Source: Isoptericola sp. BMS4
Lineage (GTDB): Bacteria > Actinomycetota > Actinomycetes > Actinomycetales > Cellulomonadaceae
Assembly: GCF_011634835.1 (NCBI RefSeq)
Contig: NZ_SIRP01000001.1
Coordinates: 3,601,331 to 3,665,330, forward strand
DNA: 64,000 bases
Reading direction: 5' to 3'
Numbering within the stretch: position 1 is the first letter of the stretch; each line of letters starts with the position of its first letter. Under the pieces are notes generated by a model. That model did not search any database. It saw only the letters and a list, made by a program, of their open reading frames with translations, and had not been told where the DNA came from. A program made the translations under genes and the position numbers. Below are positions 28,078 to 36,135 of this stretch, one piece after another.

Positions 28078-29223
28078 TCAGCGGTACAGGTCGCGGCTGC
28101 ACAGCGCGGGCACGCCGCTCGGCTCGCCGTCACGCCGCAGGCAGCAGTCGACCTCGCAGACGGACCGGAAGGCCGGCAGGTCCCCGACGGTCGCCTCGTC
28201 GACCTCGTCCCCGCGGGCGAGCGCGGCGCGCTCGAGCAGCAGGTCCACGAGGCCGGACACGAACGCGGGGCGCGTCCCGACGGTCCCGGCCCGCACCGCC
28301 GTCATGCCGAGCTCCGTGGCCGTGGCCATGGCCTCGGTGTCGAGGTCGTAGGCGACCTCCATGTGGTCGGAGACGAAGCCGATGGGCGACATCACCACGT
28401 CGCGCAGGCCCTCGCCGGCACGCTCGGTGAGCAGGTCGTTGACGTCCGGCTCGAGCCACGGCTGCGACGGCGGCCCGGAGCGGGAGCAGTAGGCGAGCTC
28501 CCAGGGGACCTCGTGCCCCAGCTCGGCCGCGACCCGCTCGGCGATGACCGCGCCGACGTCCAGGTGCTGCGCGGAGTAGGTGGCGTGCGAGACCACCGAC
28601 GCGGCCTCCATCGTGGTGGGGATGGAGTGCGTGACGAACACGAGCCTCGCCTCGGCGGGCGCGCCGCCCTTCGCGGCGAGCTCGCCGTACGCCTCGACGA
28701 CGGCCTCGACGTTGGCCTGCACGAAGCCCGGGTGGTTGAAGTAGGAGCGGATCTTGTCGAACCGCACCCCGATGGAGCCCTCGTCGCCGAGCTGACCACG
28801 CCTGTCCAGCGTGACCGCGAGGTCCTCGCGGTACTGGCGGCAGCCGGAGTACGACGAGTAGGCCGAGGTGACCAGCGCGACGGCACGCTTGGCGCCGAGC
28901 TCCTCGAGCTCGTCGATCGCGTCGGTGGTGTACGGCTCCCAGTTGCGGTTCCCCCACACGACCGGCAGGTCGATGCCGCGCCGGGCGAGCTCGGCCTCCA
29001 GCGCCGCCTTCAGCGCGAGGTTCTGCTCGTTGATCGGGCTCTTGCCGCCGAAGCCGTAGTAGTGCTCGCCGACCTCCTCCAGGCGGGAGTCCGGGATCCC
29101 CTTGCCGGCCGTCACGTTGCGGAGGAACGGGACGACGTCCTCCGCCTTGTTCGGGCCACCGAAGGAGTAGAGCAGCAGTGCGTCGTACGGGCCGGTGTCG
29201 GCCGAGTGGAGGGTCGTCGGCAT
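28078..29223 (-). CDS. cpfC: coproporphyrin III ferrochelatase
   Basis: This 381-aa enzyme inserts Fe2+ into coproporphyrin III. It starts with YDALLLYSFGGPNKAEDVVPFL and has a metal-site His in FVTHSIPTT plus an acidic helix region further on. The C-terminus has cysteines in CEVDCCLRRDG and PALCS, matching the [2Fe-2S] ligands of actinobacterial ferrochelatases. ATG 29223 is preferred because GGAAGG lies 9 bases upstream. The in-frame ATG at 29232 abuts that site. The product feeds ChdC, encoded next. Confidence 0.95.
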   Translation of the reverse strand: MPTTLHSADTGPYDALLLYSFGGPNKAEDVVPFLRNVTAGKGIPDSRLEEVGEHYYGFGGKSPINEQNLALKAALEAELARRGIDLPVVWGNRNWEPYTTDAIDELEELGAKRAVALVTSAYSSYSGCRQYREDLAVTLDRRGQLGDEGSIGVRFDKIRSYFNHPGFVQANVEAVVEAYGELAAKGGAPAEARLVFVTHSIPTTMEAASVVSHATYSAQHLDVGAVIAERVAAELGHEVPWELAYCSRSGPPSQPWLEPDVNDLLTERAGEGLRDVVMSPIGFVSDHMEVAYDLDTEAMATATELGMTAVRAGTVGTRPAFVSGLVDLLLERAALARGDEVDEATVGDLPAFRSVCEVDCCLRRDGEPSGVPALCSRDLYR

Positions 29224-29303
29224 GGGGCCCATCCTTCCACCAGCCCGCGGCCGCTCAGGCCAGGAACGCCCGCCCGAGGACGTGACTTTGACAGCACGTC
29301 CTG

Positions 29304-29897
29304 TCACCTCGCCCGCTGCGGCCCCTCGCTCCCCCGCGTCCCGCCCGCCGAGGATCCCGGCTCGGGCTCCGGGCCCGGCTCGGCGCAGACGTCCTCCGGG
29401 GCCGGGTCGTGCCGGACGGCGGTGCGCGCGGGGATGCCGGCCTGCGCGGCGCGCAGGCGGTCGAGCAGGGCGATGAGCGCCTCCAGCTCGTCGGGCGGTA
29501 GGCCCTGGCCCACGTACTCGGTGATGGTGCGCACGTGCGCGAGCCCGGTCTCGCGCTGCAGCCGGGCGCCCTCGGGGGTCAGGCGCACGAGCGTGCCGCG
29601 CGCGTCGTCGGCGGGCACGGCGCGCGCCACCAGGCCCCGTGCCTCGAGGCGCTCGACCAGCCGGGACAGCGACGACTGGGCGAGCAGGATGCCCTCGTTG
29701 AGGTCGCGCAGCCGCATGGCACCCCCGGGCGCCCGGGACAGGGTGAACAGGACGTCGTACTCCCGCATGGTCAGGTCCTGCCAGATGTCGTCGGACTGCA
29801 GCCGCCGCATGATCGTGACCTGGGTGCGGAACAGCGACTCCCAGGCGTCGGCGGCCAGTCGGGCGCCGGCACGGGGCGGGGAGGGCTCGGGCGACAT
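29304..29897 (-). CDS. MarR-family transcriptional regulator
   Basis: This 197-aa winged-helix regulator has its recognition helix in LAQSSLSRLVERLEARGLV and a wing with DDARGTLVRLTPEG. The C-terminal 40 residues are Pro/Glu/Gly-rich and look disordered. It lies 80 bases upstream of cpfC on the same strand and could regulate the heme genes. The target and ligand are not visible. The start is provisional because no clear Shine-Dalgarno sequence is present. Confidence 0.85.
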   Translation of the reverse strand: MSPEPSPPRAGARLAADAWESLFRTQVTIMRRLQSDDIWQDLTMREYDVLFTLSRAPGGAMRLRDLNEGILLAQSSLSRLVERLEARGLVARAVPADDARGTLVRLTPEGARLQRETGLAHVRTITEYVGQGLPPDELEALIALLDRLRAAQAGIPARTAVRHDPAPEDVCAEPGPEPEPGSSAGGTRGSEGPQRAR

Positions 29898-29990
29898 CGT
29901 CACGGGGGCAGTGTGCCGCACGGCACCGACGGGCGCCCGGCCGCGCGCCGGCCGGCGGCGGAGATGACGCGCGGGCCCGCCCGCGATCTC

Positions 29991-30746
29991 CTAGCGGCCG
30001 AGCCGGCGCTCGCGCCGCGAGAAGTCGCGCAGCGCGCGCAGGAAGTCCACGCGGCGGAAGTCCGGCCAGTACGCCTCGCAGAAGTAGAGCTCGGAGTGGG
30101 CGCTCTGCCACATGAGGAAGCCGCCGACCCGCAGCTCGCCGGACGTGCGGATCACGAGCTCGGGGTCGGGCTGGCCCTTGGTGTACAGGTGGTTGGCGAT
30201 GTCCTCGACGTCGAGCCGCTCGGCCAGCTCCTCGATGGTGGCCCCCTGGGCGGCCTCCTGCTTGAGGTAGGACCGCACGGCGTCGGCGATCTCGTGGCGG
30301 CCCCCGTAGCCCACCGCGACGTTCACCTGCAGGCCCTGGACGCCCCGGGTGCCGTCGGCGGCGGCCTGCACGGCCTCGGCGAGCTCGTCGGGCAGCAGGT
30401 CGCGCCGGCCCACGACGCGCAGCCGCCAGCGTCGCGACTCGGCGAGGTCCTGCACCGCGTCCCGGATGATGTCGAGCAGGTCGGCGAGCTCGGCCTCGGA
30501 ACGGGAGAGGTTGTCGGTCGACAGCATCCACAGCGTGACGACCTCGATGCCGAGGTTCTCCGCCCAGCCGAGGAACTCGGCGATCTTGTCCGCCCCGCGG
30601 CGGTGCCCCGTCGAGGCGGCCTCGCCGAACGACCGGGCCCAGCGGCGGTTGCCGTCCAGGATCACGCCGACGTGCCGCGGCATCTGCGCGGCCGGCAGGG
30701 CGGCGAGCAGCCGCCGCTCGTACAGGCCGTAGAGCAGGTGGGGCAT
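29991..30746 (-). CDS. cis-prenyltransferase (isoprenyl transferase)
   Basis: This 251-aa UppS-family enzyme condenses isopentenyl diphosphate in cis. The P-loop-like catalytic region is HVGVILDGNRRWA with Asp31. The C-terminal diphosphate and Mg2+ region is VIRTSGELRVGGFLMW and SELYFCEAYWPDF. It sits beside a TrhA gene, as the short-chain Z-farnesyl diphosphate synthase Rv1086 sits beside Rv1085c. It may therefore make the short Z-prenyl primer rather than the C50/C55 product, but chain length cannot be read directly. ATG 30746 matches the conserved family start; the upstream in-frame extension to 30905 does not. Confidence 0.9.
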   Translation of the reverse strand: MPHLLYGLYERRLLAALPAAQMPRHVGVILDGNRRWARSFGEAASTGHRRGADKIAEFLGWAENLGIEVVTLWMLSTDNLSRSEAELADLLDIIRDAVQDLAESRRWRLRVVGRRDLLPDELAEAVQAAADGTRGVQGLQVNVAVGYGGRHEIADAVRSYLKQEAAQGATIEELAERLDVEDIANHLYTKGQPDPELVIRTSGELRVGGFLMWQSAHSELYFCEAYWPDFRRVDFLRALRDFSRRERRLGR

Positions 30747-30947
30747 TCGCACGGCGGACCTCGGGGGATCGGGCCGCACGGCGGGCGCGCGGCGGCGGGT
30801 ACGGGAGCAGGGCATGGAGCGTGACCGGCGGTCGGACCGGGACAACCGTACAGGCACCGGTACGCCCCTCCGGCGCCCTGCCGAGGCGCCCACCAGCGGG
30901 TCCACCCACGATCTTCACAGGGCGTGGTCGCTTCCCTCGCGGCCGTG

Positions 30948-30980
30948 ACCTACGCTGGCGTAACCTACGGATGCGTAGGT
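30948..30980. promoter_or_regulatory. tandem operator-like repeats upstream of the TrhA gene
   Basis: ACCTACG-CTGG-CGTA (30948-30962) is followed at a 15-base period by ACCTACG-GATG-CGTAGGT (30963-30980). The second unit is an inverted repeat with 7-bp arms. The site lies 25-57 bases before the TrhA start and is probably bound by a dimeric regulator such as a TetR-type protein. Confidence 0.55.
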
Positions 30981-31004
30981 TCGACTGCAGCGAGGAGGAC
31001 GACC

Positions 31005-31817
31005 GTGGCCACACGTGCGCCGGACGGCCGGGGCGACGCCCCGGGCGCGACGGACCGCGCCGACGCGCCCGACGTCCGGGGCGTCGTCGACGGCCTGAAG
31101 GACGAGGCGAAGGACGCCGCGGCGGGCGCCCGCGACGCGGTGACCGGCGTCGTGCAGACCGTCTCCGTCGCGGCCGCGACCGGCGCGGCGCTGCTCAAGC
31201 CCCGGCTGCGCGGCTGGATCCACGCCGGGACCACCCCCCTGGCGCTCGCCTCCGCGATCGTCCTCGTGGTGCTGGCCGACCCCGGCGCCGAGCGTGTCTC
31301 GTGCGCCGTCTTCGGCCTCACCACGCTCCTGCTGTTCGGCACCAGCGCGGTCTACCACCGCGGCACCTGGTCGCCGCGGGCCGCCGCCACGCTGCGGCGG
31401 ATGGACCACGCGAACATCTTCCTCATCATCGCGGGCACGTACACACCGCTGGCGGTGATCCTCCTGCCCCCGGACACCGCCACCGTGCTGCTGGCGATCG
31501 TCTGGACCGGCGCGGTCGCCGGCGTGCTCGCCCGGGTGCTCTGGCTGGGCGCCCCGCGATGGCTCTACGTGCCGCTCTACCTCGCGCTCGGCTGGGTCGC
31601 CGTCGGCTACATCGGGCAGTTCGCCGCCGCCGGCGGCGCGGCCGTGGGCTGGCTCGTCGTCTCGGGCGGCCTCGCGTACACCGTCGGCGCCGTCGTGTAC
31701 GGCACGAAGTACCCGGACCCGTCGCCCCGCTGGTTCGGCTTCCACGAGATCTTCCACACGCTGACCGTCGTCGGCTTCGCCTGCCACACCGTCGCCATCT
31801 ACCTCGCGACGGTGTGA
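31005..31817 (+). CDS. TrhA/hemolysin III family membrane protein
   Basis: This 270-aa protein of the PAQR/hemolysin-III family has seven membrane helices. Conserved features are SAVYHRGTW in the first half, RMDHANIFLIIAGTYTPL, and the metal-binding-type end FGFHEIFHTLTVVGFACH, whose His residues are typical of zinc-dependent PAQR proteins. The N-terminal 60 residues are a charged, Ala-rich helix that is longer than usual. The GTG at 31005 has GAGGAGG 6 bases upstream. In bacteria the family is linked to membrane fluidity. It is divergent from the cis-prenyltransferase gene. Confidence 0.9.
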   Translation: MATRAPDGRGDAPGATDRADAPDVRGVVDGLKDEAKDAAAGARDAVTGVVQTVSVAAATGAALLKPRLRGWIHAGTTPLALASAIVLVVLADPGAERVSCAVFGLTTLLLFGTSAVYHRGTWSPRAAATLRRMDHANIFLIIAGTYTPLAVILLPPDTATVLLAIVWTGAVAGVLARVLWLGAPRWLYVPLYLALGWVAVGYIGQFAAAGGAAVGWLVVSGGLAYTVGAVVYGTKYPDPSPRWFGFHEIFHTLTVVGFACHTVAIYLATV

Positions 31818-31830
31818 CCGGCCGGGCCCG

Positions 31831-32775
31831 TCACGCCCGGGGCACGACGACGTAGCGGCGGTTCTTCAGCGACGGGTTGCGACGCCGCGCCTCGGCCAGC
31901 GGCTCGGGGTCGATGTCGACCGTGCGCACCTGCTCGGCGTCGTCCAGCTCCAGGCCGACGGCGCCGTCGGGGCCCGCCAGCAGCGACCGGCCCACCAGCC
32001 CCGGCCCCGCCATGCCGACGCCCACCACGACGGACGTGTTCTCGATCGCGCGCGCCCGCAGCAGCGTGCGCCAGTGGTCCGCCTTGTGCGGCCCGTCGAG
32101 CCACGCCGCGGGGACCACGACGACGTCGGCCCCCGCGTCGACCAGCCGCCGCACCGACTCCGGGAAGCGCAGGTCGTAGCAGGTGACGACCCCGAACGTG
32201 AGGTCGCCCAGCCGGACCACGAGCGGCGGCGCGTCCGCCGGCCCCGGCTCGAGGCGGTCGGACTCGCGGGTGCCGAACGCGTCGTACAGGTGGACCTTCT
32301 GGTAGGCCCCCACGAGCGCGCCCGACGCGTCCACCGCCACGACCGTGTTCGCGGCCCGCTCGGGACCGTCGGCGCCGTCCGCGGCCCTGCCGTCCCCGGC
32401 CGGCTCGTCCGCGGCCGCGCGGCCGCCGCCCACGCGGCGCACCGCGCCCGTGATCGCCGGCAGCTGGCCGGTCAGCGCCGACTCGCCGGGCGCGCGACGT
32501 ATCCCCGCGGCAGGCACCGTCGTCCCCGCCATGACGGCGACGCGGTAGCGCGCGGCGTGCTCTCGCAGGGCGGTGACGAACGGGCCGTCGAGCGGCTCGG
32601 CGTGCTCGACCCCGACACCGCGCGGCGAGTAGCCCGACGCGTACTCGGGCAGCACCAGCAGGTCGGCGCCCACCCGCGCCGCGGCGACGAAGGCGTCGGC
32701 CACCGCCGCGCGGTTGGCCGCGTGGTCCTCGCCGACCGCGAGCTGGCCCACCGTGACGCGGACGGGCGTGGTCAT
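31831..32775 (-). CDS. nitrilase-superfamily carbon-nitrogen hydrolase
   Basis: This 314-aa amidase of the CN_hydrolase fold has a complete catalytic triad: Glu44 in LLVLPEYASG, Lys160 in YQKVHLYD and Cys199 in VVTCYDLRFPE. A low-complexity Gly/Ala insertion of about 30 residues lies around positions 110-145. The start overlaps by 4 bases the stop of the small membrane protein gene, which in turn overlaps mca, so the three genes form one transcript. Deaminated-glutathione amidase (Nit1) is a close functional class. The actual substrate is unknown. Confidence 0.9.
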   Translation of the reverse strand: MTTPVRVTVGQLAVGEDHAANRAAVADAFVAAARVGADLLVLPEYASGYSPRGVGVEHAEPLDGPFVTALREHAARYRVAVMAGTTVPAAGIRRAPGESALTGQLPAITGAVRRVGGGRAAADEPAGDGRAADGADGPERAANTVVAVDASGALVGAYQKVHLYDAFGTRESDRLEPGPADAPPLVVRLGDLTFGVVTCYDLRFPESVRRLVDAGADVVVVPAAWLDGPHKADHWRTLLRARAIENTSVVVGVGMAGPGLVGRSLLAGPDGAVGLELDDAEQVRTVDIDPEPLAEARRRNPSLKNRRYVVVPRA

Positions 32776-33143
32776 CCCCGGTCCCCGGGGTCGGGCGGCT
32801 CGCCGTCCGACGCCCCGCCGGGCCCGGTGCCCGTGGCGCCCTCGTCGGGAGCGGAGGACTCGCCGTGGCGCCGCTCCCGGACGGTCCGGCGCTCGTCGAC
32901 CGGCATCCCGCGCTCCTCCGCGTTGTGCCTGGCCCGGCGCAGGTGCCGCGTCAGCGAGAGGAACAGCAGCACGCAGGCCACGGCGACGGCGAACGTCGCC
33001 AGGAACCCGGCCAGGCCGGGCGTGACCTCCAGGTCGTCCGGCACCTGCGTGCTCGGGCTGGGGCTGGGCACCGGGTCGGCGAGCACCGAGCCGAACGGGG
33101 CGCCCAGCGCGGGCGCGTGCGCCCACAGCGTCGCGACGCTCAT
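32772..33143 (-). CDS. single-helix membrane protein of the mca operon
   Basis: This 123-aa protein has one membrane span (LAGFLATFAVAVACVLLFLSL, about residues 44-64), a short Pro/Ser N-terminus and a basic then acidic Gly-rich C-terminus starting HLRRARHNAEERG. It overlaps mca upstream and the nitrilase gene downstream by 4 bases each. A comparable small membrane protein gene follows mca in mycobacteria (Rv1083). The function is unknown. Confidence 0.75.
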   Translation of the reverse strand: MSVATLWAHAPALGAPFGSVLADPVPSPSPSTQVPDDLEVTPGLAGFLATFAVAVACVLLFLSLTRHLRRARHNAEERGMPVDERRTVRERRHGESSAPDEGATGTGPGGASDGEPPDPGDRG

Positions 33144-34045
33144 CGCTCCTCCCGCAGACCGGCGAACAGGTCGTCCTCCGGCAGGGTCGTCGGCACGTGC
33201 GACAGCGCCAGCTCGTACTCCTCGGTCGGCCAGACGTCGGCCTCGATGTCGCGCGGCACCGCGAAGAAGAAGCCGTCCGGGTCGATCTGCGACGCGTGCG
33301 CCACCAGCGCGGCGTCGCGCTGGTCGAAGTGGTCCGCGACATGGATGCGGGTCGTCACCTCGCGCTCGGGGATCTCCCGCGCCGCGCGCGACTCGATCCA
33401 GTCGCCGAACGGCGACTCGAGGCCGGCGCCCTGCATCGCCTCGTGCACGGCCCGCATCCGCGACATCGAGAAGCCGTGGTTGTAGTAGAGCTTGCGCGGC
33501 TCCCACGGCTCCGCGCCACCGGTCACCACGTAGCGGGACCCGTCGCCGGCCGCGACGAACGCCTCGTAGGAGACCTCGTGGCACTTGATGTGGTCGGGGT
33601 GCGGGTACCCGCCCGTCGGGTCGTACGTGGTCATGACGTGCGGCCGGAAGGAGCGCACCAGCTCGACCAGCGGCGCGGCCGCCTCGGCGAGCGGCACGAG
33701 CGCGAAGCACCCCTCGGGCAGCGGCGGGAGCGGGTCGCCCTCGGGCAGACCCGAGTCGACGAACCCGAGCCACGTCTGGCGCACGCCGAGGGCCTCGGCC
33801 GCCCGCGCCATCTCGAGGCGCCGCACGGCGCGGCGGCCCTCGACCGTGTCGAACTCGTGCCCCTCGGGGACCTGGAAGCTGGGGTTGAGCACGTCGCCGC
33901 GTTCCCCGCCCGTGCAGGTGACGACGAGGACCTCGACACCCTCGGCCGCGTACCGCGCGGTGGTCGCGGCACCCTTCGACGACTCGTCGTCGGGGTGCGC
34001 GTGCACCACCATCAGACGCAGGGGCTCGGGCGAGTCGCTGGGCAC
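33140..34045 (-). CDS. mca: mycothiol S-conjugate amidase
   Basis: This 301-aa zinc amidase cleaves mycothiol S-conjugates, releasing mercapturic acids for export, a thiol detoxification step specific to actinobacteria. The zinc site is VVHAHPDDES (His17, Asp20) with a later His in GGYPHPDHIKCHE. It belongs to the PIG-L/LmbE fold. The GTG at 34045 has GGGAGGG 4 bases upstream. Mca is distinguished from MshB by its length and by segments such as LYYNHGFSMSRMRA, but the two are homologous and substrate preference is inferred. Confidence 0.92.
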   Translation of the reverse strand: MPSDSPEPLRLMVVHAHPDDESSKGAATTARYAAEGVEVLVVTCTGGERGDVLNPSFQVPEGHEFDTVEGRRAVRRLEMARAAEALGVRQTWLGFVDSGLPEGDPLPPLPEGCFALVPLAEAAAPLVELVRSFRPHVMTTYDPTGGYPHPDHIKCHEVSYEAFVAAGDGSRYVVTGGAEPWEPRKLYYNHGFSMSRMRAVHEAMQGAGLESPFGDWIESRAAREIPEREVTTRIHVADHFDQRDAALVAHASQIDPDGFFFAVPRDIEADVWPTEEYELALSHVPTTLPEDDLFAGLREER

Positions 34046-34096
34046 TGTCCCTCCCGGGGATCTCGGTACGACCAGGGTCAGGGACAATGGTGCACC

Positions 34097-34531
34097 ATGA
34101 GCGAGTCGCCCACGCCCACGCCCGGGTCGGACCGGCAGACGGACCCGCACGCCGACCGGTACGGCACCCGGCCGCGCCGGGCGCTCGGCACCCGCGGGCG
34201 CGTCGCGGTGGTCGCGGCGCTCGCGGCGGCGGTCGGCGTCACCGCCTGGTTCGCCGTGGAGCAGACGCGGTCCGAGCCGGTCACGGCCGAGGTCGTGGGC
34301 TTCGACGTGCCCGGCCCAGAGCAGATCGAGGTCACGTTCCAGGTGCACATGCCGCCGGGCTCGACGGCGGTGTGCACGGTCGAGGCGCTGGCCTCCAGCT
34401 ATGCGCAGGTCGGCACGCTGGACGTGCCCGTGGGCCCGGCCGACGGCACGACGTCGACCTACGCGGTCACGGTGAGCACGTCCGAGCAGGCCACGACGGG
34501 CGTCGTCGAGGACTGCCGGGCGACCGGCTGA
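34097..34531 (+). CDS. DUF4307 single-pass membrane protein
   Basis: This 144-aa protein has a polar N-terminus, one membrane helix (RVAVVAALAAAVGVTAWFAV, about residues 36-55) and an extracytoplasmic beta-rich domain with two cysteines (AVCTVEAL, VEDCRATG) that could form a disulfide. It matches the actinobacterial DUF4307 family (Rv1081c type), normally found between greA and mca as here. GACAAT ends 8 bases before the ATG. The function is unknown. Confidence 0.85.
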   Translation: MSESPTPTPGSDRQTDPHADRYGTRPRRALGTRGRVAVVAALAAAVGVTAWFAVEQTRSEPVTAEVVGFDVPGPEQIEVTFQVHMPPGSTAVCTVEALASSYAQVGTLDVPVGPADGTTSTYAVTVSTSEQATTGVVEDCRATG

Positions 34532-34613
34532 CGCCGGGGACGACCATGTTCGCCCTGGGCAGATTCCCGTGAGGAGCGGGTGAATCACCTGGGAAAACCT
34601 TCTCGTCGGGCGC

Positions 34614-34619
34614 TAGCCT
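34614..34619 (+). promoter_or_regulatory. candidate -10 of greA
   Basis: TAGCCT lies about 105 bases before the greA start in a 193-base gap. The gap also contains GGGAAAACCT at 34591-34600, in a plausible -35 position. The long untranslated leader has no structure I could recognise. Confidence 0.3.
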
Positions 34620-34724
34620 GAGGGATTCACACGCAGTCCTGCGCCAGCCGACGCGCGTGCCGACGCGTCGGCGGCGTTCGTGCGGCCCGGAACAGGCCAC
34701 GAGCACCACGAAAGGAGAGCCCTC

Positions 34725-35207
34725 GTGACCGAGAGCACCGGCACCTGGCTCACCCAGGAGGCTCACGACCGGCTGCAGGCCGAGCTGGAGCACCTCTCCG
34801 GCCCCGCCCGCACCGAGATCGCCGAGCGCATCTCCGCCGCCCGCGACGAGGGCGACCTCAAGGAGAACGGGGGCTACCATGCCGCCCGCGAGGAGCAGGC
34901 GAAGAACGAGGCCCGCATCCGCGAGCTCACCGAGAAGCTGCGTCACGTGCAGATCGGCACCCCGCCCGACGACGGCAAGGTCGAGGCCGGAATGGTCGTC
35001 ACGGCGCTCGTCGCCGGGGACGAGATGACGTTCCTGCTCGGGTCCCGCGAGATCGCCGGGACGACCGACCTCGACGTCTACTCCCCCACGTCGCCGCTCG
35101 GCGCGGCGATCGACGGCCACAGCGTCGGCGACGAGGTCGCCTACACGGCCCCGAACGGTCGCGAGATCCCCGTGGAGATCAAGGCTGCGACGCCGTTCTC
35201 CGGCTGA
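34725..35207 (+). CDS. greA: transcription elongation factor GreA
   Basis: This 160-aa factor stimulates transcript cleavage by stalled RNA polymerase. The N-terminal coiled coil has the acidic tip RDEGDLKENGGYHAAREEQ (about residues 38-56). The C-terminal FKBP-like domain ends with SPLGAAIDGHSVGDEVAYTA. Its length matches the family (about 158-164). The GTG start is preceded by AAAGGAGAG. A hairpin at 35239-35271 follows. Confidence 0.96.
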   Translation: MTESTGTWLTQEAHDRLQAELEHLSGPARTEIAERISAARDEGDLKENGGYHAAREEQAKNEARIRELTEKLRHVQIGTPPDDGKVEAGMVVTALVAGDEMTFLLGSREIAGTTDLDVYSPTSPLGAAIDGHSVGDEVAYTAPNGREIPVEIKAATPFSG

Positions 35208-35238
35208 TCCGGCACGGCCTGACCGGACCGCGCCACCC

Positions 35239-35271
35239 CGCCCGTCGTCTCACATGTCGAGACGGCGGGCG
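35239..35271 (+). terminator. greA terminator hairpin
   Basis: A 13-bp stem with one T/G-type mismatch (35239-35251 with 35259-35271) and a 7-base loop is followed by TTGGTGTGT. It lies 32 bases after the greA stop. Confidence 0.65.
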
Positions 35272-35395
35272 TTGGTGTGTCCAAGGTCTCGAATCCTCGA
35301 CGATCCGTGACCTGCCACCGATTGCCGAGGGGGCACCGCTGCCCGTAGGTCGAGACAAGGTCATGGGGCAGGTGTGGGATCACCTCGGGACGGTC

Positions 35396-35401
35396 TATGA
35401 T
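35396..35401 (+). promoter_or_regulatory. -10 element of the ectABC operon
   Basis: TATGAT, a near-consensus -10, ends 10 bases before the ATG at 35412. The alternative ATG at 35397 falls inside this hexamer, which argues against it as the start. No clear -35 is visible. Confidence 0.45.
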
Positions 35402-35411
35402 CGACGGCGGT

Positions 35412-36026
35412 ATGGACACGACGGACACCGCAACGACCAACCATCCGACCGACAGCACGGACCATACGCACGACGCCGGGGCAGCCCCCGGGCCCACCGG
35501 GCGCACGTCGGACGACCCCGCAGACGGAGACCCCGCCACCGCACTGGTCGTCCGAGCCCCCCGCACGTCCGACGGCGCCGCGATGTGGCGCCTCGCGCGC
35601 GACACGGGCAGCCTCGACCTGAACTCCTCCTACGCCTACCTGCTGCTCGCGGACCACTTCTCCGCGACCTGCCGCATCGCCTTCCTGGGCGACCGGCCCG
35701 TGGGCTTCCTCTCCGCCTACCGGCTCCCCGCCGACCCGAGCCGCCTCTTCGTGTGGCAGGTCGCCGTCGACGAGCAGGCCCGCGGACGCCGGGTCGCCGC
35801 CCGCATGCTCGACGCCGTCGTCGACGAGACCCCCGGCGTCACGAGCCTCGCGACCACCGTGACCGAGGACAACACCGCCTCCCGTCGGCTCTTCGCCCGC
35901 TTCGCCGCCCGCCGCGACGCCACCCTCCGGGAGACCACGGGCTACGAGGCCGCCGACTTCCCGGACGGCCACGAGGCCGAGCCGCTGCTTCTCGTCGAGG
36001 GGCTTCCCGGTCCCCGGGACCGCTGA
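35412..36026 (+). CDS. ectA: L-2,4-diaminobutyrate acetyltransferase
   Basis: This 204-aa GNAT enzyme catalyses the second step of ectoine synthesis: transfer of acetyl from acetyl-CoA to the gamma amino group of diaminobutyrate. EctA features are WRLARDTGSLDLNSSYAYLL, FLSAYRLPADPSRLFVWQVA and the acetyl-CoA loop QARGRRVAARML. The first 45 residues are Thr/Asp/Pro-rich and probably disordered, longer than in many EctA proteins. It is followed by ectB and ectC, giving a compact operon for osmoprotection. Confidence 0.95.
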   Translation: MDTTDTATTNHPTDSTDHTHDAGAAPGPTGRTSDDPADGDPATALVVRAPRTSDGAAMWRLARDTGSLDLNSSYAYLLLADHFSATCRIAFLGDRPVGFLSAYRLPADPSRLFVWQVAVDEQARGRRVAARMLDAVVDETPGVTSLATTVTEDNTASRRLFARFAARRDATLRETTGYEAADFPDGHEAEPLLLVEGLPGPRDR

Positions 36027-36135
36027 CCCTTCGCACGCACACATCTCGGGCTGCGCCGGTCCGGCGCGCAGGTGACGCCGCAGCCCCTCACTTCACACAC
36101 CGCACCCGCGCGCACCACCAGAAGGAGTGTCCTCA

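Noticed and set aside
28078-31014. Open frame that would fuse ferrochelatase with a large N-terminal extension
   Set aside because: The ferrochelatase has its own ATG and ribosome site at 29223. The upstream part is a shadow of the MarR and prenyltransferase genes.
34591-34619. ECF-type promoter (GGGAAA ... CGCTAG) upstream of greA
   Set aside because: The -35-like part is weak and the -10-like part is equally a vegetative TAGCCT, so I could not decide by eye and listed only a candidate -10.
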